From NCBI GenBank assembly GCA_016839845.1, contig JAEOTL010000143.1:1-8083 (forward strand): a stretch of DNA of 8,083 nucleotides, given 5' to 3'. How positions within the stretch are numbered: position 1 is the first letter of the stretch; every line of letters begins with the position of its first letter. Positions 6,475 to 8,083 of the stretch are shown in pieces. The position numbers were made by a program, and so were the translations under genes. The notes under the pieces were generated by a model, which saw only the letters and a list, made by a program, of their open reading frames with translations, ran no database searches and had not been told where the DNA came from. This DNA is from Promethearchaeota archaeon. GTDB taxonomy: Archaea; Asgardarchaeota; Lokiarchaeia; Sigynarchaeales; SOKP01.

Positions 6475-6482
6475 TTTTTTTT
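6475..6482 (+). terminator. Poly-T terminator after the crotonase gene
   Basis: Eight T bases lie 40 bases after the stop codon and continue into a T-rich stretch (TTCTTATTT). The 10-base palindrome CACTCGAGTG at 6459-6468 lies just upstream but can form only a 3-bp stem, so the T-tract itself is the main signal. Confidence 0.5.
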
Positions 6483-6523
6483 CTTATTTAATAAAATCGG
6501 AATTTAAAAGTTAAAATCTATAG

Positions 6524-6531
6524 TTTTAAAT
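6524..6531 (+). promoter_or_regulatory. Candidate TATA box for the FAD oxidoreductase gene
   Basis: TTTTAAAT is centred about 27 bases before the ATG at 6555, which is the classical archaeal TATA-to-start spacing if transcription begins at the ATG. There is no Shine-Dalgarno site, consistent with a leaderless mRNA. AT-richness limits certainty. Confidence 0.4.
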
Positions 6532-6554
6532 GTTATCTAATAGAATTATTTTTT

Positions 6555-8083
6555 ATGAATGATAGTATTTATGATGAAAGTAGAGTTATAGACTCTTATC
6601 CCATCATTGTTATTGGTGCGGGACTTGGAGGACTAGGTGCTGCATGTCAACTTGCTTCATTAGGAAAGAAAGTATTATTATTGGAAAAACATAATGTTCC
6701 TGGTGGTTTTGCTTCTTCATTTGTGAGAGGAAGATTTGAATTTGATAGTGCTCTACATGAATTAAGCGATATTGGGACCGAAAGTAATAAAGGTAGTTTA
6801 TATCGATTTTTGGAAAGACTTGGTGTAATTCCTGACAAAATTCAGTTCAAACAAATCCCTGAGTTTTATCGGAGCGTATTTATGGATGGATATGATGTTA
6901 CAATACCTATTGGCTTAGAGGAATATACTGAAAAATTAATTGAATTATTTCCTTCAGAGAAGAAGGGAATTGAAGATTTTTTAGATGTGTGTCAGAAAGT
7001 GTTAGAAGGAATCCAATTTATGATAAAAAGAAGAGGTCAGTATTCACCAGCAGAAATCCTTAAAGAACATCCATGGCTTATACGCGTGTCGGGAATCACA
7101 TTATCAGAACTTTTCAAGAAATTCTTTACTGATAAGCGACTAATTTCAGTTATCGCACATTTATGGGGGTATCTAGGAGTACCTCCATCTAGACTAAATG
7201 CATATGCTTATGTCGCTATGATAATTACATTTTTAAAATGGGGAGCAGCTTATCCAGTTGGACGATCACATGCATTAACCTCTGCCATGGTTAAGGCTTT
7301 CGAAGAATTGGGTGGAGAGATAAGATATAATGCCTTAGTAAACAGAATCATTGTTGAAGATGGTAGAGTTAAAGGTGTGGAACTTCTTAATGGAGATGTG
7401 TACAAATGTGAAGCAGCTATTTCAAATGTTAATCCGATTTGTACAACCATGAAAATGCTTCCTAAAAACGTGGTTCCAGATAGTTATATAAAAAAAATTT
7501 ATGCTCCTGAAGTGGGACCCTCAGCTTTTTCAGTTTATTTAGGTTTAAATACCTCATATAAAGAATTAGGATTGAAGGCACATGAGATGACAATAAGTGA
7601 ATCAGATGACATGGATAAAGCGTATGAAACATTTGCTAAATTAGAACCACCAAAATTCTTAGTAGCGGGTTGTTATAATCACGTTTATAATGATATATCA
7701 CCTCCAGGAACGGCAGAACTCTGTATTACAACATTACAAATGGGCAAATTATGGCATAACGTTTCTCCTGATCAATACCACAAAATCAAGGATTATTTTG
7801 CTGATAAAATGGTTGAAGTAATTGAAAAAACAGTTTGTCCAAATGTTCGTGATTATATTGAAGTCGCAGAAGCAGCAACACCTCTAACATATTATCGATA
7901 CTCAAAAAATATGGATGGAGCAATCTATGGATATACTCAAGATTTATTAGATGGAACAAATCTTAGTATAAAAAGCCGCGGTCCTATTACAGGTTTATAT
8001 CAATGTGGAGCTTTTACAAATATTGGTGGTGGATTTTCAGCAAGCATCCTTAGTGGTAGAATTGCTGCAGGAATGTTTTTAAA
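6555..8083 (+). CDS. FAD-dependent oxidoreductase of the phytoene desaturase/CRTISO/RetSat family, 3' end outside window
   Basis: The frame is open from the ATG at 6555 through the right edge: 509 codons. N-terminal Rossmann FAD motif: IIVIGAGLGGLGAACQLASLGKKVLLLEK (17-45), with the GxGxxG glycines at 21-26 and the ribose-binding Glu44, followed by NVPGGFASSF (47-56). The middle carries KWGAAYPVGRSHALTSAM and EELGGEIRYNALVNRIIVEDGRVKGVEL, the family's typical YPxG and GG...V..I....G.V.GV pattern. Near the end, ATPLTYYRY and GLYQCGAFTNIGGGFSASILSGRIAAGM form the C-terminal FAD/substrate motif, so only a few residues should be missing. Relatives desaturate, isomerise or saturate C=C bonds in carotenoids, retinol and other isoprenoids. 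The substrate cannot be told from sequence, and no carotenoid synthesis gene is in view. Its place after acyl-CoA enzymes suggests either a role in the same lipid pathway or a chance neighbour. Confidence 0.88.
   Translation, partial: MNDSIYDESRVIDSYPIIVIGAGLGGLGAACQLASLGKKVLLLEKHNVPGGFASSFVRGRFEFDSALHELSDIGTESNKGSLYRFLERLGVIPDKIQFKQIPEFYRSVFMDGYDVTIPIGLEEYTEKLIELFPSEKKGIEDFLDVCQKVLEGIQFMIKRRGQYSPAEILKEHPWLIRVSGITLSELFKKFFTDKRLISVIAHLWGYLGVPPSRLNAYAYVAMIITFLKWGAAYPVGRSHALTSAMVKAFEELGGEIRYNALVNRIIVEDGRVKGVELLNGDVYKCEAAISNVNPICTTMKMLPKNVVPDSYIKKIYAPEVGPSAFSVYLGLNTSYKELGLKAHEMTISESDDMDKAYETFAKLEPPKFLVAGCYNHVYNDISPPGTAELCITTLQMGKLWHNVSPDQYHKIKDYFADKMVEVIEKTVCPNVRDYIEVAEAATPLTYYRYSKNMDGAIYGYTQDLLDGTNLSIKSRGPITGLYQCGAFTNIGGGFSASILSGRIAAGMFL

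Noticed and set aside
6647..7450. Minus-strand open frames at 6647-6838 and 7250-7450
   Set aside because: They are antisense to the FAD oxidoreductase gene, whose motifs span both regions.

Overview
The window looks like a piece of an AT-rich archaeal chromosome. The evidence is the very low GC of the spacers, runs of T after each plus-strand stop codon, genes that begin a transcription unit without a Shine-Dalgarno site but with TATA-like sequence at about the distance expected for leaderless mRNAs, and GGAGGTGAT-type Shine-Dalgarno sites only in front of genes inside an operon. The stand-alone DUF35 protein next to thiolase-family genes is also common in archaea. An Asgard (Lokiarchaeia-like) source would fit, but nothing in the window proves it.

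Layout: positions 2085 to 1 (minus strand) hold a tight three-gene operon: a DUF35 zinc-ribbon/OB-fold protein, a complete thiolase-family protein, and the first 155 residues of a second thiolase-family protein cut by the window edge. A 181-base divergent spacer (2086-2266) separates it from a plus-strand series: an acyl-CoA dehydrogenase (2267-3547), an AMP-forming acyl-CoA ligase (3792-5513), a crotonase-family enoyl-CoA hydratase/isomerase (5619-6434) and a CrtI/CRTISO/RetSat-like FAD oxidoreductase (6555 to the right edge, nearly complete). The plus-strand genes are spaced by 105 to 245 bases with T-tracts between them, so they are probably separate transcription units rather than one operon.

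Together the genes describe activation of a carboxylic acid to its CoA thioester, alpha,beta-dehydrogenation, hydration or double-bond isomerisation, and C-C cleavage: a beta-oxidation-like module. Several catalytic residues differ from the textbook enzymes. Both thiolase-like proteins have glycine where the nucleophilic cysteine normally lies; the complete one has also lost the usual Asn and His. The crotonase lacks both hydratase glutamates but has a Glu where Eci-type isomerases have theirs. The dehydrogenase has its probable base where isovaleryl-CoA dehydrogenase has it. No 3-hydroxyacyl-CoA dehydrogenase is present. A speculative but testable reading is a pathway for branched (isoprenoid- or sterol-side-chain-like) acids in which the DUF35/thiolase-like proteins act as an aldolase rather than a thiolase.
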